A DNA stretch of 64,000 nucleotides. It comes from Augochlora pura (Eukaryota; Arthropoda; Insecta; Hymenoptera; Halictidae). A model generated the notes under the pieces. The model had not been told where the DNA came from and searched no databases. It worked only from the letters and a program-made list of their open reading frames with translations. The stretch is taken from positions 31,595,483-31,659,482 of the forward strand of contig NC_135781.1 in assembly GCF_028453695.1 (NCBI RefSeq). Direction: 5' to 3'. Made by a program: the position numbers and the translations under genes. Of this stretch, positions 33,691-46,380 are shown piece after piece; the first letter of the stretch is position 1; the number at the start of each line of letters is the position of its first letter.

Positions 33691-36654
33691 CAGATTAGAG
33701 TACAATTAATAATTGATCGATTGATTGGAGATCGATGATTATTATACACTCACGAAGTTGTCAATATCTCCTTTCGTAAAAGCAAGGAGTCGAGTTTTCC
33801 TTTACATAACCTATTCCGACTGAAACCGAGTGATCCCGACTGAAATAACTGCATATTAAATATTTTATTTCCGAGAACTTCTTTGCTATGCGCACTCATT
33901 GAAAGTTAAAGGGCAGGAATCTTTTCGAAAGAAAAAAACGTTCCGCAAATACCGGTTGTAAGTAGAACCTGTTAAAAAGTTCCGAAACTTTTCCCATCCA
34001 GCCCCGGGAATCTTGTTATTCCGCTCGGAAATTGATTAGACTTCTTCGGGAATTAGTCGACGTCGGATTTAATGACAAAAACTAATTGGCTAGCGTACAC
34101 AGAAGAGATTGACTGTTGTTATACAGTCTAGAGAGTATTTTATTAGGTTATATTGTATATTAATATTGTATACAATATATGTTTAAATTATATAAATTGG
34201 GAGTTATAAATAAATAAATTATATATAAATTATATTATAAGCTGTGATTAAATTACAATTAACCTATAAATATAAATTCTAAATTAAGTAATTTTAATTG
34301 AATTAAATTATGAGTAATAATTAAATGACAATTAAACTATATTATAAGTCATAACTGAATTACAAAATATTTGGTCTATTGAAATACATATATTTTATCA
34401 AATAAAGAAATCATTACCTTATATTTAATAATTTTTCAAGAAAATAGACAATCACTGTAAATCTACAGGTACCCTAAATAGAATACAAAATTGTAAATTT
34501 ACTATAGAATATTTAAGAATATTCTCGCAAAATTTCAACTCGTTAAAATTATGTGATTTTGCAACAAAATCATGCAATTTTGCTATAATTTCTTCCCCCA
34601 GCATTTCACTTAAAGTATTTTTATTTTACATCAAAGCCCACAATTTAATCATCGAGAATACTGTTATCATTCGGTAGAAATTTCAGTTCCCAAGTCACGA
34701 AATAAAATCGCCGAATTACGCGGCATAACACAGTTTTAAAAAATGCATTCCCGTCGCCCAGAATTTCGTACGAATCGCCGTGAAGTTACGGCGGTCCGAA
34801 AGAGCCGGGCGAGAGGATGCACAGAAGGTGCACACGGCTCGTGTGCGAGCGACCGTCAAGGTTGCGCAACCGGTGACCAACCGGAATTTCACGAAGGTCC
34901 AGAATTTCATTTTCTCCATTTGCCAACCTGATATCCCTCCTCCCTCGGCGCCTGTCTCTCTATACCCTTTTATTTTCGCCGGGGCCCTTCGAAAAGAGAG
35001 AGAAAGAGAAAGAGAGAGAGAGAGAGAGAGAGGCAAAAAGCGTCGGGGAAATGCTCTCAGCGCGCGGGGACAGTTACTTCGCTGACACTTTGCTAGCACG
35101 ATATCGGGAGAACTTTAAAACGCGTTCCTCGTCGGAATCATGTTCTTTTGAACTGGCTTGCCATCATGTCGCACGGCGACTTATTAAATTTTTTCTCCCG
35201 CCCGTGGAAATTCGGCGGACGGCCTTTGACGCGCGGTACAACCGCGTGGATGGCGAACGCAAAACCGTGAAGCAGATATTAAAATATATCTCTGTGTTCC
35301 GCGTGTAAATTAGGAAACCCGACTTTCCACGATTTATGGTACTATTTTATTTGATTATTATCTGGGTAATGCTTTCTAGAATTACTGTAGCGATTGCTAG
35401 ATTTTTGAACGCTGGATTTATCAGGGTGGTATTTTATATTTTTCATGTTACAATTGGTAATATTGTGCAGAATTTTTTGACTTTTTTTTCTTGTGGATAT
35501 TGTAAGGCGAGTGGCACGGATTTTGGTATAAATAAAGGATTTTATATATTTTTTTAAAAATTTTCTGATTGGAAAGAAGACTGTGAACAAGTTGTAATAA
35601 TTTGAGGTTATTTTTATATATTGTACGCAATGCTATAGCATTTACAATATATAATTGTAATTACTATTATATAATATTACGTATACATAACATTATACAT
35701 GAAAATTCCCCGAAAATCGACAAATTTTCGGGATTTTGCAAAAATCCCCAAAAAACGCCAAAAATTCGTCAGGACATTCAACACAACATACAAACAACAT
35801 TTAACTAATAATTTCCAATAAACTCAGACAATTTTTATTGCACAGAAAAATCCGCAGCACCATTTACAAATCGCCTACAGCAATTACGCTCCGCCGCATT
35901 GACACCGAGCAATTTTAGCAACAATTCAACAACACCGCTCCAAAAAATAAAAAGCACAGGAATCGATGAAATTAAAATTACACACAGGTGTCCCCTCTAT
36001 GAACAGTCCCCACCCCCACCCCAGGTAAATGTTTGTCGCTGCGGAAAGGCGAAAGGGTCGCGCGCGCCGCCCCGCTGTTTCGCCGCCGCCGAAACGGCAT
36101 TAACGTAATCCCGGTCGCGCCATAAATTCTCGCGAAATAACATCATTAATTCCTGGCGTATTGGAAATTGGAAACGGGATTCCATTTATCAAAAATTACG
36201 GGGGCCGGCGGCCGAGTAAAAAGCAGACCGGGAGTTATTAGTCCGCCGAACAGAATTTACTTTTCGCGTGACTCCCGTGTCTCTTGCGTCGCTTTTAATC
36301 TAATCAAACCTCCTCAAAATCCAATTTCCTCCGCGAAACGCGCTCTCTCTCTACCCCCCCTTTAATGCCTCCCAGGTCGCGAGTCTCCGAAAACGCTGCC
36401 GTTCGACCTTGTTAAATTATGAAAAGGGGAGGTGTATAAGAGAGGGAAGATCGCCGAGTTCCTTCGTCCGTGGCATGTACGTGCCACATTTGTGATCTTT
36501 TTTGCCCCTTGGTAGCTCCACTCTGTCCGCTGCCGCCCTTCGAATTGCAACCCGTTCGGTCACGGGGTACTCTGATCACGTGTAGACGCAATAAAGCGAT
36601 CGAGGAGCTATCGTCCGATCACATTCCTTCCTTCTCTCTTTCTCTCTCTTTCTC
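33691..36654. other. Intronic DNA without a gene
   Basis: Unique islands lie at about 33700-34110, 34690-35320 and 35860-36650. AT-rich tracts lie at 34120-34680 and 35320-35860. A GA run is at 35003-35031, with a CT run on the opposite side of the same composition near 36628. The frames at 34716-35099 (minus) and 34780-35085 (plus) overlap antisense and contain the GA run, so they are not accepted as genes. Confidence 0.4.
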
Positions 36655-37559
36655 TTATAGAGATTATATTTATAGTATATATAGTATATACAATTATATA
36701 TATATATATATTAAAAATTAACTTTTCACGCATTAGAATAACTTTTCACTCTTGGAAGTAATTTTTTATACTTTTACGATACTAGTATACTTAAACAATT
36801 ACAACGCAATAACAATTACTTTATTACAATCTTAACAAACAAAATAACACTGACCAAACCCCATCGACCTCAAATAACCACGCGAATCACTTTCGCATCT
36901 ACTAATTCGTGTAATCCGGATCATGTACAATAAATTCGCACAAATAAAACTCGAGTCAAGGTGTAACGCACCTATTCGATTCATTTTCAATTCGAACAGC
37001 ATATCCGAGAGCTTTCGCGTGAATTTTGGGAACGGTATACGGTGCGCATGGTGTACGGTTAGCCAGGTTAGTGTCTTGTTACTTTGTCCGGGCAATTTTA
37101 GAGGCAGCGATAAAGTCGAATCGAAGCTCGGGTCTTGGGACGGTATAAACGGGGTCGGTGCCACGGGGTGACTCTCCGTTCCTCGGTGCCCGCCGCGTTG
37201 TTGCCGAACTATTACGTCCCTCCGCGTCGCCGGCCACCGCAGGAAGGGGCGGATGAATGCTTTTAATTAGAATCCTGAATTATCTGCGTGGCTGGTAACG
37301 GGACGCTTGGCCGCGGCGGCCATTAATGCGTGCGCCGGAATGAACCAAGGGCCTCCCCCCGATTTTGAGGATTTTGCTTTAGCGCGAGCTGCGCGGCCTT
37401 TACTCCGCACACCGTGAAGCATTCGGTATGCTCGCCGGATTCCCGTAATTGCGACTTCCTTCGGCGTAATATTTGTTAAATTGTTGGTTGGCGCGCGACA
37501 CTGTCGACGCGTGGTTAAACCTTCTCGGTGGGAATTATTTTCGGGGGAGTTTTTGAAGG
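36655..37559. other. Intronic DNA without a gene
   Basis: An AT microsatellite at 36660-36715 is followed by unique sequence, GC-rich from about 37020 to 37510. The frames 36832-37164 (minus) and 36923-37171 (plus) are antisense to each other without domains. Confidence 0.4.
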
Positions 37560-38100
37560 GGTGGCGTTAAGTATTGTGATTTGGAGTTTTGCGAGGTTGT
37601 TGAAGAATGTTTGGAGAATTTTTCTGAATTTTTTGGAGAATGTTAATTATTGCTGTGAATTTATTTGGAATTTACTTGAAATTTATTTGGAATTTATTTG
37701 GAATTTATTTGGAATTTATATGGAATTTATTTGGAATTTATTGCGGCGATAGTGGAAACATTTGCGAATGCAGTTTAGCACCGTTTTTGAAAAAGATGTA
37801 TTAAGTATTGCGAATCTACAGTTTGCAACTTTGTTAAACAATGTTTCAAGAATATTCTAAAATTTTTTCAAAGAATAACAACAATTATCTTCAGAGTTAC
37901 AGAGCCGTAACCTCAGAGACAAAAAGAAATGGTTTATCACTCTCGAAACAATATTCTCCAATTTTTTAAAAGAAAATTATCAACAATAATTATCCTAAAT
38001 TTGGCAGTCTTATTAATCAACCCTTCAAGAATATTCCACAATTTTATCAAGAGTCAGCAGAAATTATTTCCAGCGCAATATTAGTAATTATTTCGAAATA
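37560..38100. repeat. Diverged ~180-bp tandem repeat, locus 2, with an internal 11-bp expansion
   Basis: Blocks beginning GTATTGTGATTTGGAGTTTTG and GTATTGCGAATCTACAGTTTG align over about 100 bases each. TTTTTTCAAAGAATAACAACA (37865) and its partner TATCAAGAGTCAGCAGAAATT (38045) are 180 bases apart. The landmarks match locus 1 at 28311-29164. Within the first block an 11-base unit (TTTGGAATTTA) is tandemly repeated at 37664-37742. Confidence 0.65.
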
Positions 38101-39600
38101 AACCTCTTCGGTAAAAATAATTCGCTCGTTTCATATGCAACAACAAATATTATTAACGAATACTTAAGTTTACAGAAATAGATACGGTCCGCTGTCTGTC
38201 AATCTAATTAATCCCTTTTGACGTGCTACCACGTACGTGTTTCCTTATTAACAACATTGTTCCGGCGAAATATTCGAGAAGGTATTGCATATTCAAAGAG
38301 CCGCGCGCGGGTTTATCATTGTCCACGGTGTTGCTGGACATAATTAGGAGCTGAATTGAAAATTTACATCGAACCATTTTACAGGTTGAATATTGTGTCT
38401 TTTCAATATCCCGTGGCGCGAAGACAGCGCGGAACGCGTCCGCTGCCCACGGTTATATTATGATTTTCATTTTACTTATGAATATTCAAAACTTAAGCAT
38501 AATGCGATGCCGTCTCATTATTGTTGCAAAAACGGCGCTCGCGAATGCGCCGTGCTGTTATCAGCGTACATGACTTTTCGTTACGTTATCACTCTATTCG
38601 ACGTCGATGCGATCTTTAGTCATACATCTATAGTATATTTTATCTATATTAATCGAAGAATTAAATTTAAATTGAAAATGCCAAAATAAAATAAATTGAG
38701 AATTAATTAAATTCAGAGCTGAATTTAAAAGAAAATTAGAAAGACATCATTATTTATAGTATTATTTTATAATTGCTAAACTTCGTTCAGTATTTTAATA
38801 TTACAACGATAGCATTAAAAACAACTATCAGATAAACATTGCCAGACGATGAACATAACCTTTTACACTCAGATTAATACTACAACCGCGTCCCCATCGT
38901 TCCTCGGAAATAAGTAGACACTCGACGCAGAGACTTGCTCTCGTCAATAGGATTACAATAGGATTCATCCGAGCAAGAATATTACCCCACTAAATAACTA
39001 ACGATTGCCGCGGCGGGGCGAAGATATTAGCCCGAGTTTGCCTGGAAAAACGAGCTCCCGGTTCCCTCGTATCGATCGTCAAAATTTAATTTCGCCCCGC
39101 GGCTTCTCTCTCTTTCTCGCTTTCTCGCCGTAAGCCGTCCGGAGAGAGGACAGATCAATTATTAAATCCTCTTACCTAATCGTCCGCGAGAGATTATGCG
39201 CGAGAAGGGCGCACCCCGCGTTTTCATCGAAAACTTCACCAATATTTTCAACCCACTACCACCCCCTCTTCTTACCCCACACCACCCACCCCTTCCGGAA
39301 ACGAACCGCCGAGAAGTCCAGATCGAAAAGTTCCGCGGATCGCCGTGCGATGCGGCAGAGATACGGATCGCCTTTCTCTAGCTCCCGCGAAACCTTCCGT
39401 TAACCCAGCGTTTAATTAACGCGCCGCCGATCAAATCTCCGGCGATGTAATAAGGCTCGATGGAATTGTATTATCTTCTCCGCGCGCGATACCCTTTTGT
39501 TCGACGATCGATCGGCGATCTTTCTGGGTAATTGGAATTTTCGGGGTTGATTTGACGATTTTTTTTTTTACGTTTTCTTTCAACATCGACGATCTTGATA
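38101..39600. other. Intronic DNA without a gene
   Basis: Unique sequence, GC-rich at about 38870-39540, AT-rich at 38640-38850. No coding signature. Confidence 0.4.
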
Positions 39601-40110
39601 ATGTTGAAGTGTATGTTAAATATTGTGTAGCAAAATGTGTTGTTAAACATTATATAAGAAAATATAGGTCAAACATTATATAAGATAATATAGGTTAAAC
39701 ATTATATGATAAAATATATATTGAATATTACATTTCATATGATATCAAGATAATCTTGGTATCACAGTGACGTAATCTTTGTCATTAATTAATTTATTAT
39801 TTATAAATAAATTCTTAAATTGTATTAAATTTATTTACAATTTTAAATTAACCAGTTAACACTAAACTCTTGAAGAAACCTGTCAAATTACGGATGACTC
39901 CTTCTTTAATTTACAATTATTCAGTTCGAAAGAAACATTTACGAATTATTTATTAAATATACATATATATTTACTTTATATTTACTATACCAAAATCACA
40001 TCATTACTATTATTATTTCTATTATTATTATTATTATTATTATTGTAATATGTGCTCTCCATTATCATTATTACTATTATTTGTCTCACCATTGCATTTA
40101 TAAACTAATT
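39601..40110. repeat. AT-rich repeats: 26-bp AACATTATATAAGA units and an (ATT)n run
   Basis: Three to four copies of a 26-28 base unit (AAACATTATATAAGATAATA type) lie at 39640-39725. AT-rich filler and an ATT run at 40008-40047 follow. Confidence 0.75.
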
Positions 40111-40560
40111 ATAATACAACTGCTTTGAACATTTCCCTAAATCCGGTATCAAGTGACCGGTTTAGCGCTTCCCAGTGATTTGTTAATAGTCCCGGTTAAT
40201 TGCTCTGGATTCGAATGTAGCCGCAGGCAATTAAGAGTGAGGATCGATGTCCAGTTACAGATTAAACTATAGATACATACTCGGTTTGACGGTCGTAATG
40301 AGGGAACACTGGATATGATGTCCGTGTAATCCAATTCCGATTAGACAACCATCATCTGCCGAATTTCGCTGCGTCGATTCACTCCCACGGATACGCGGAA
40401 CAAGCCCGCCGCACGCGGATCATCGTAGAAATTGACACGGATCACTGTCAACACGTCATCCTACACAGCCGATGGCAATTTTTATCGAACATAGTCGACT
40501 AAACTTGCAAACATAAATTTCCAATCTTCTACAATCGTTCCGTAATTATGCATAGTTTAA
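40111..40560. other. Intronic DNA without a gene
   Basis: Unique sequence of mixed composition. Nothing is recognised. Confidence 0.35.
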
Positions 40561-40860
40561 AATTATGCATAATTATGCGTAAAGTAGACTGCGAATTCTA
40601 TTTATAATTATTTAGATATTCGTACAGAATAATGATTTAAATATTTATACAGAATAGTAATTTATATATTCATAGAGAATAATTATTTAGATATTCGCAG
40701 AGAATAGTTATTTAAATATTCGTACAGAATAATTATTTGAAATATTTTCTCGATTGATATTTGTTTTAAATATTAGTTTTAAATATGCTGTCAAATAATA
40801 TTAGTTTTAAATATTCTGACAATTAATATTTCTTTTAGATTTTCTGTCAAATTAATATTT
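40561..40860. repeat. AT-rich tandem repeats (~30-bp and ~40-bp units)
   Basis: ATTTAGATATTCGTACAGAATAAT units of about 30 bases occupy 40600-40745. TTAGTTTTAAATATTCTGAC-like units of about 40 bases occupy 40750-40860. Confidence 0.75.
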
Positions 40861-41607
40861 GCCTCGATCGTTACGTGTCACCGGGCGTCGACGTTCGGCC
40901 GGGGCGTTGTTTAACAGAAAAGTCAAGTTATCAACTAACCGGGGCTAACTTGGTTCCCGAAGCGGAAGTTCGCAAGCCGCTCTTCTCCCGACCCTGCGAC
41001 AAACCGTCACCCCCGCCTCCCATCGGGGCCGGGAAGTTGCATATTGTTGCAGCGCGGGTCAAGCCTGCCGATAAACTTCGCCGGGGCAACGGGGAACGCG
41101 GCTGCGCCGGATTCTTTCGGCGAATTGAGAAACGCCCGCGCCGGAATTGTCCATTCAACTTGTAACTCTTAATTTCGTAGCGGGGAAACAAGAAATTCCC
41201 GTCCGTCGTTCGCTGCGAGCGAGTTCCCCACCGCCGGAAAATATGCTTTCGCGCACGGTAACGCTGAAGTTACTCGTTAGTTCGAAATACATTTCTTCTT
41301 TCGAACTCAATTAGTTCCCCATCTCGCCCGGAGGAACGAGCTCTCTCTCTTGGTTTACGGCGTCCCCGGTACAGTGGAGGCTGTCTGCCGAATTACGGCG
41401 ATCGAGGATGATTTTAGAACGATGCAGTGTTTTACGGGAAGATTGTCTCGCATCTGTGATGTCATTTATACCTTTAAAACAGTCGACAAGTGATTGATAT
41501 AATATTTGATATTTTTATATAGGTTAATTTCTTGTAAGCAGATTTTAAAAATTTAGAAAGAAAATTTTAGAATTTTAGAGTTACGGCGAAGGGGTTTTTA
41601 GAATTCA
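40861..41607. other. Intronic DNA without a gene
   Basis: CpG-rich unique island (40861-41440). Sense and antisense frames of about 90 residues overlap and are judged compositional. AT-rich thereafter. Confidence 0.4.
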
Positions 41608-41891
41608 TACAGGGTGTTCCAATAGTTACTAACAATAGAGAAAAGAGGTCATTTGGAATAACTTTTCCCTTTGCGACAATGCAATCCGTCGCTTCGTTCG
41701 CGAGTTATTAACGAAAAACGGTGACCAATGGGAGGAAAGCACGAGCCCTGCGCCAGCTGATCCCGCAGCTTATTGGTCACTGTTTTTCGCTTATATCTTG
41801 TGAACGAAGCGGTGGATTGCATTTTTGTAAAGGAAAAAGTTATCCTAAATCGCCTGAGGAACCTAGTTTCTTGATTGAAAGTGACTTTTGG
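41608..41891 (+). mobile_element. Fold-back (long hairpin) non-autonomous DNA element, right tip missing
   Basis: The left end is TACAGGGTGTTCC. Arms at 41650-41729 and 41772-41850 are inverted repeats of about 80 bases with a 42-base loop. Examples are CGAAAAACGGTGACCAAT against ATTGGTCACTGTTTTTCG, and GCAATCCGTCGCTTCGTTC against GAACGAAGCGGTGGATTGC. Beyond the right arm, sequence continues to GTGACTTTTGG, where an inverted copy of the CAGGGTGTT tip would be expected but is not present. No coding capacity. Transcribed as part of the intron, it could form a stem of about 80 bp. Confidence 0.82.
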
Positions 41892-43778
41892 ATAAATTGT
41901 TTAATTATAACAAAGTATTACAGCTTATAAATAGACTGAAGATTGTCCAAGTTGATTATAAGAAACCTGTGACAGATGGTAATGCCTTTCTCTTTTAACA
42001 ATTTAAAATAATTTAATGGCGCCGCTACAATTGTTCTGTAAAATAATTATATTACTCTGTAAAATTGTTAAATAATAAAACTGTTGTCACGAGTCGCAAG
42101 GATCAATTTCCATTCGCATAAAAATGCACTTTGTTGCATAAAATAAAAATACTACCTAGCCAAGAAAATTATCTCAGATCTACAGTTTAAATTAACTTCT
42201 ACTATAAAGTCTTGATAAAAAGACATCCCCTAATTTACAATTTTGTTTGCGATCCAGCCGCCACCCTCGAAACCCCGTAAAATCCACAACCTACCCGCGA
42301 ATACAAAGATTACCCGCTGCCCACGAAATGGAACTATCAATCAGTTGATAAAACACAAACAAAAGCGTGGCGTGACGGCTCGTAAAAGAGAAATTATCGC
42401 GAAGATTAATATGCCAGTGGCCGCAAATTTTTTTTCATTTACCGTCGCGTTTCCCTTTCGAAATTCTATATCGGATATGCCATTAACCGGTGGGGGGGAT
42501 AAGCTTCCAATTAATTTTCGACTAGAAGACAGGGCGCAACGGTCGTATAATCAAACGGACTCTATAAACTTCATAGTGAATTTGCTAATAAAATCAGTTC
42601 ACGGACGAGCGATTAATACAATTATTCACAGTTAAAATCGTGCTGTCTATGGTCGTAGATCAACGCGGCTATCCGCGCTATTGCAATTTAATAACCAATT
42701 TGCTGTTATCGAGTCCGCGCGAACACGTTTGTTGCACAATATAATATGGAAATGACATAATGCGCCCACTGGGGCGATGTATTATTTGTTAAATAACTTT
42801 TGAAGCTTGTATATGATATTTATATTTTATTTATATTATATGACATTCATGGTATATTATTTTTGTATTGTGTTAGGTTTGTATTATATTATATTTGTAT
42901 AATATTATGTTATAATTATTACATATATATTATATTACATTCATGTTAGGCATATCATATAAATATAATACATTTATATTAAATTATATTTACGTCACAT
43001 AACATTTATATTAAATTACATTTACATCACGTTACATTTATATGTATATAAATATCTATTAATTTTTATATTATAAGTATAGTATATTATATAGTATAGT
43101 ACAGTATAGTGTAGTATAGCAATTGTACAGTATAGTAATGGTATATAAAATTTACATTTATATACATTCATACTGTGCCATACTTACACTTAAAATTTAC
43201 ATTGAAAATTCTGTCAATTGTGAACATTCAACAAACAGTTCCTATAGCGAACCAAGGTGGATAGGAAATAGGCAGGTGTTTAATTCAGGATTAGTTTCGT
43301 CGCTCGCGACGCGATCGGGTTTGGAAGAGCGAGATTTTTGAGGGGGATGGACTTAATTCGGCGGTGAAGTACATCGATCGTCGCCGGGGAATTCGTGCGC
43401 CTAGGCAGCGAGATTTCCGAAGCTATTCGTATGGATCTAATCAGGATTAGATTGGGTCCGTAGTGTTCCGCCCTGTATTGATAGTGGATCGGTCGCCGAT
43501 AGACCAATCTGTGACGGAACAATCGTCAATGCTACAGCATACCTAATACGGATGGTTCCGTTGTCGATATCCCGTACACGCCGGGCGCTATTAAACTGAA
43601 CCAATTGGACTGCGATCTATTCTACAGGCCGCCATTTTTTTTCTCTCGCGCGCTCGTGTCCGACACCACTGTACTCGAGGCGGTTCGGTTAATTAATTAT
43701 TAATCGACGCGATCGGAACGGTATGGTGTCCCGATGGTAATTATGAAAATTATGTACCTTGCGTATCAGCATAGTGCG
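41892..43778. other. Intronic DNA without a gene
   Basis: Unique stretches lie at about 42240-42780 and 43230-43740. Between them (42790-43140) is AT-rich sequence of TATATTATATTTATATTA words ending in AGTATAGTATAGTATAG. The plus-strand frame at 42243-42635 (130 residues) has no domain or homologue that I recognise. Confidence 0.4.
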
Positions 43779-44167
43779 TTAACCCTTTGAGGTAATATTA
43801 ACTTTGTAATTGGGATGGTTAAATGGTTTTTGGATGTATAATTTAATGGTTTTTGATTGTATGATTTAAATAGTTTTTGATCTGATAGTTTAAATGGGTT
43901 TTGATCTGATAATTTAAATGACTTTCGATCTAATAAGTTATATGTTTTTCGATCTAATAATTTAAATATTTCTCGATCTAATAATTTTATTAAAAAAATA
44001 TTTATATTAGGGCGCTTTTAACATTAAATTTGAGCAGATAAATTTTGAACAATATATTATTTTTAATCAATGATGTCAACACCCCATTATCTACTCAATC
44101 AATATTCATAGATAATTCATTTAAAGAAGTTATTATTAGAAATTAGAATCGTACGTGAAAGGGTTAA
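43779..44167. mobile_element. TTAACCC-ended element with a 24-bp internal minisatellite
   Basis: TTAACCCTTTGAGG at 43779 and an inverted end reading TTAACCCTTTCACG inward from 44167 have TTAA on both sides and matching first 11 bases. Inside, seven tandem 24-base units (ATGGTTTTTGATCTGATAAT core) run from about 43823 to 43990. Internal sequence is unlike family A. It has no coding capacity. Confidence 0.6.
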
Positions 44168-44804
44168 ATTCAGTGTTACAATTGAATTTCGTCTTTCGCG
44201 AACGGTGAAAGTGAAATGAAAAAATGAGATCTTAAACGTACAAAGGTGAAACGGGAAATGAAATCTCCTCTCCGTTCGAGAAGAATCACGTGGCCCAACA
44301 AGTTATGAAATATCCTCCCCCCCCCTCCCTGTATAAAACGTTGAATCAACACATTATTCCCGCGGCCTTCCACAGCGAAAATTTACGTCCCCCCCACTCC
44401 CCTGTTTAACCTGTTTCACTTCCTTTCGTTAACCCGAAGTGACACTTCAGCGTTTCATGTCCTCCGCCGGGGTGGTGGGGGGACAAGGGAGGGGGGATAG
44501 GGGGTCGAGGCACTTTAATGGTTCATTCTCATTAAAATGCCGCTCCGTGAAACGCGAACGAAATTTTCTTTTTAAATTTCGCTCAAAGAGCTTCTCCGGT
44601 GAATTTTTGTTTAAAATTATTATTAAACAATGACCGACCGGGCCAACAATTTCCTGAATATTATACGAGATATTTTCGCGTTCTTCGAGTACCTTCGAAG
44701 TGTATGCAAAAAAGGGTAACGAGGTTTGGTGGGACAAAAGGGTCGAGACTGTATAGTGAAACATTATATAGCTTTTTATATTCAGTAATACGAGTATAGT
44801 CTCG
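44168..44804. other. Intronic DNA without a gene
   Basis: Unique sequence with C-runs at 44312-44324 and 44390-44397 and a G-rich stretch at 44465-44505. Sense and antisense frames overlap. Nothing is identified. Confidence 0.4.
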
Positions 44805-45044
44805 TTAATAACCTCCTTGCACTATGGCTTCTTTCGCGCTGCGTCGATTACCATTTATTTATCGTTAATATTTTCCTTGATAGGGATAAACAATTTCTGT
44901 TTCTTTTATTGTTTTTATGTATCTTGGTTCGTAGACTTTGATAACTGAATTTATTTTTATTTCGATATAGAAGGAATTAATAATTATTTATTAAATAATT
45001 AAATAATTATTTAATTCGACTCGTTATTATAGTACAAGGGGTTG
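44805..45044 (+). mobile_element. TTAACCCTTTGC-type MITE, family B, second copy
   Basis: The left end (TAACCTCCTTGCACTATGGC) and the inverted right end (CAACCCCTTGTACTATAATA) resemble each other over about 20 bases. The body aligns to 605-785 with shared CGCTGCGTCGAT and GAATTTATTTTTATTTCGATATAGA-like blocks. The flanking TTAA is degraded on both sides, so it is older than the piggyBac insertion. Non-coding. Confidence 0.6.
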
Positions 45045-45715
45045 AAAAAGTTGTTCTAAAATTATCGAGCCGTGTTCGAGGAACTTCTTGAATATTTATA
45101 ATCGACTAACAAATTGACGTTATATAAAAATATGTATAAGCAATCATGTGTCAGTGCAGATTTATACTCTAGTACCCGTTCCTTTGTTTCTCCGATTCCT
45201 TCGAGAACGCGACGCGCGAATGGAAATCGTCGAAACAACGTTCGCGCAGTCGCGTCTCGAAGTGTTCGCGACAACGTCATTGTTCGCGGCTTTCCATTAA
45301 AATATTGCACCGTATCGGGATCGATCAACGGGAGCCCAGCCGTTCGCTGCGCTAATTGATTAACTCCGTTAAACACCGTGAGCGACGCGATACGAATAAA
45401 CGAAGCGAAAAGTCAGCGCGATCCGGTGCGATATTCTCACGGATTTTTCTAAATGTGAATAATAAGTGTGTCACGTTTTTTGCACGTTGCCCTAACAGTA
45501 TGCTTAATTATTTAACTGTGCACGTTCGTTGTTGCTCGCTGCATGAGAATAGTTATGCGAGTGTGTTCGCCTTGCGTCTTTTAGATAAGCTTTCAATTGT
45601 CCTCGTTGATTCGACCAATGAGAACGCTTCACAGACGTGTTCGTTTTATTGTTGTCTAGTACGCAGTGTATTATAACAAATGTAAGTCGATCTTTCACCA
45701 TTCAATGCTATTTAA
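45045..45715. other. Intronic DNA without a gene
   Basis: Unique sequence. The plus-strand frame at 45356-45676 has no recognised domain. Nothing is identified. Confidence 0.4.
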
Positions 45716-46080
45716 TATTTATAATAAATAATATTTATATTAAATAACATTTACAGTAAATAATATTTCTAATAAATAATATTTGCAGTAAATAATATTC
45801 ATAATAAATAGTATTTATAGTAAATAATATTTATAATATTTATTATAATATTTTCTTGAATTTATCAAGACATAATAATTAATCGAACTCATAGAAATAT
45901 ATAAAATTGTTCAGAATTGAATTTTCGACGTTATTTCGAAATTATTTATTGTAGGATTGTTGAAAACGTGCTAAATATGCACAGACTACCGAAAACAGAA
46001 TATAAAATATATACAGAATATAGAATATATATAAAATACAGAATATACATAAAACACAGAATATACGTGTAAAACCGCAT
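45716..46080. repeat. AT-rich repeats (AATAATATTTATAATAAAT and ATATACAGAATATA units)
   Basis: AATAATATTTATARTAAAT units fill 45716-45850. After a short unique gap, ATATATACAGAATATAGA-like units fill 45990-46070. Confidence 0.75.
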
Positions 46081-46380
46081 TAAATCAATGTGGAGCCATT
46101 TCGCGTTCGGAAATAAAATTTCATTTTCGATTCGTAGAACACCCGTGCGAGATAATTGAATTTTTGACATGCATAAGTGAAACTCCCGTTCGATGACAAC
46201 GCGCGATGTTGGCTTTCTCCCCTCCCATTTCCATGCGATGAAATTTTGAGCGTACTTTTTCGCGTTTGTTTCCGCGCGCGCGTCCGAAACGCCGGCGAAA
46301 ACTTTCCGCAAAAATGGGACGACGTTGCGTCAGCTTCGAGAGCGTATCACTGGATAATTAGTATAATTGTTTTTAGTAGC
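46081..46380. other. Intronic DNA without a gene
   Basis: Unique CpG-containing island. Nothing is recognised. Confidence 0.35.

Noticed and set aside
35360..35600. Possible third locus of the 180-bp repeat
   Set aside because: Only a few short AT-rich words match; no 180-base offset could be seen.
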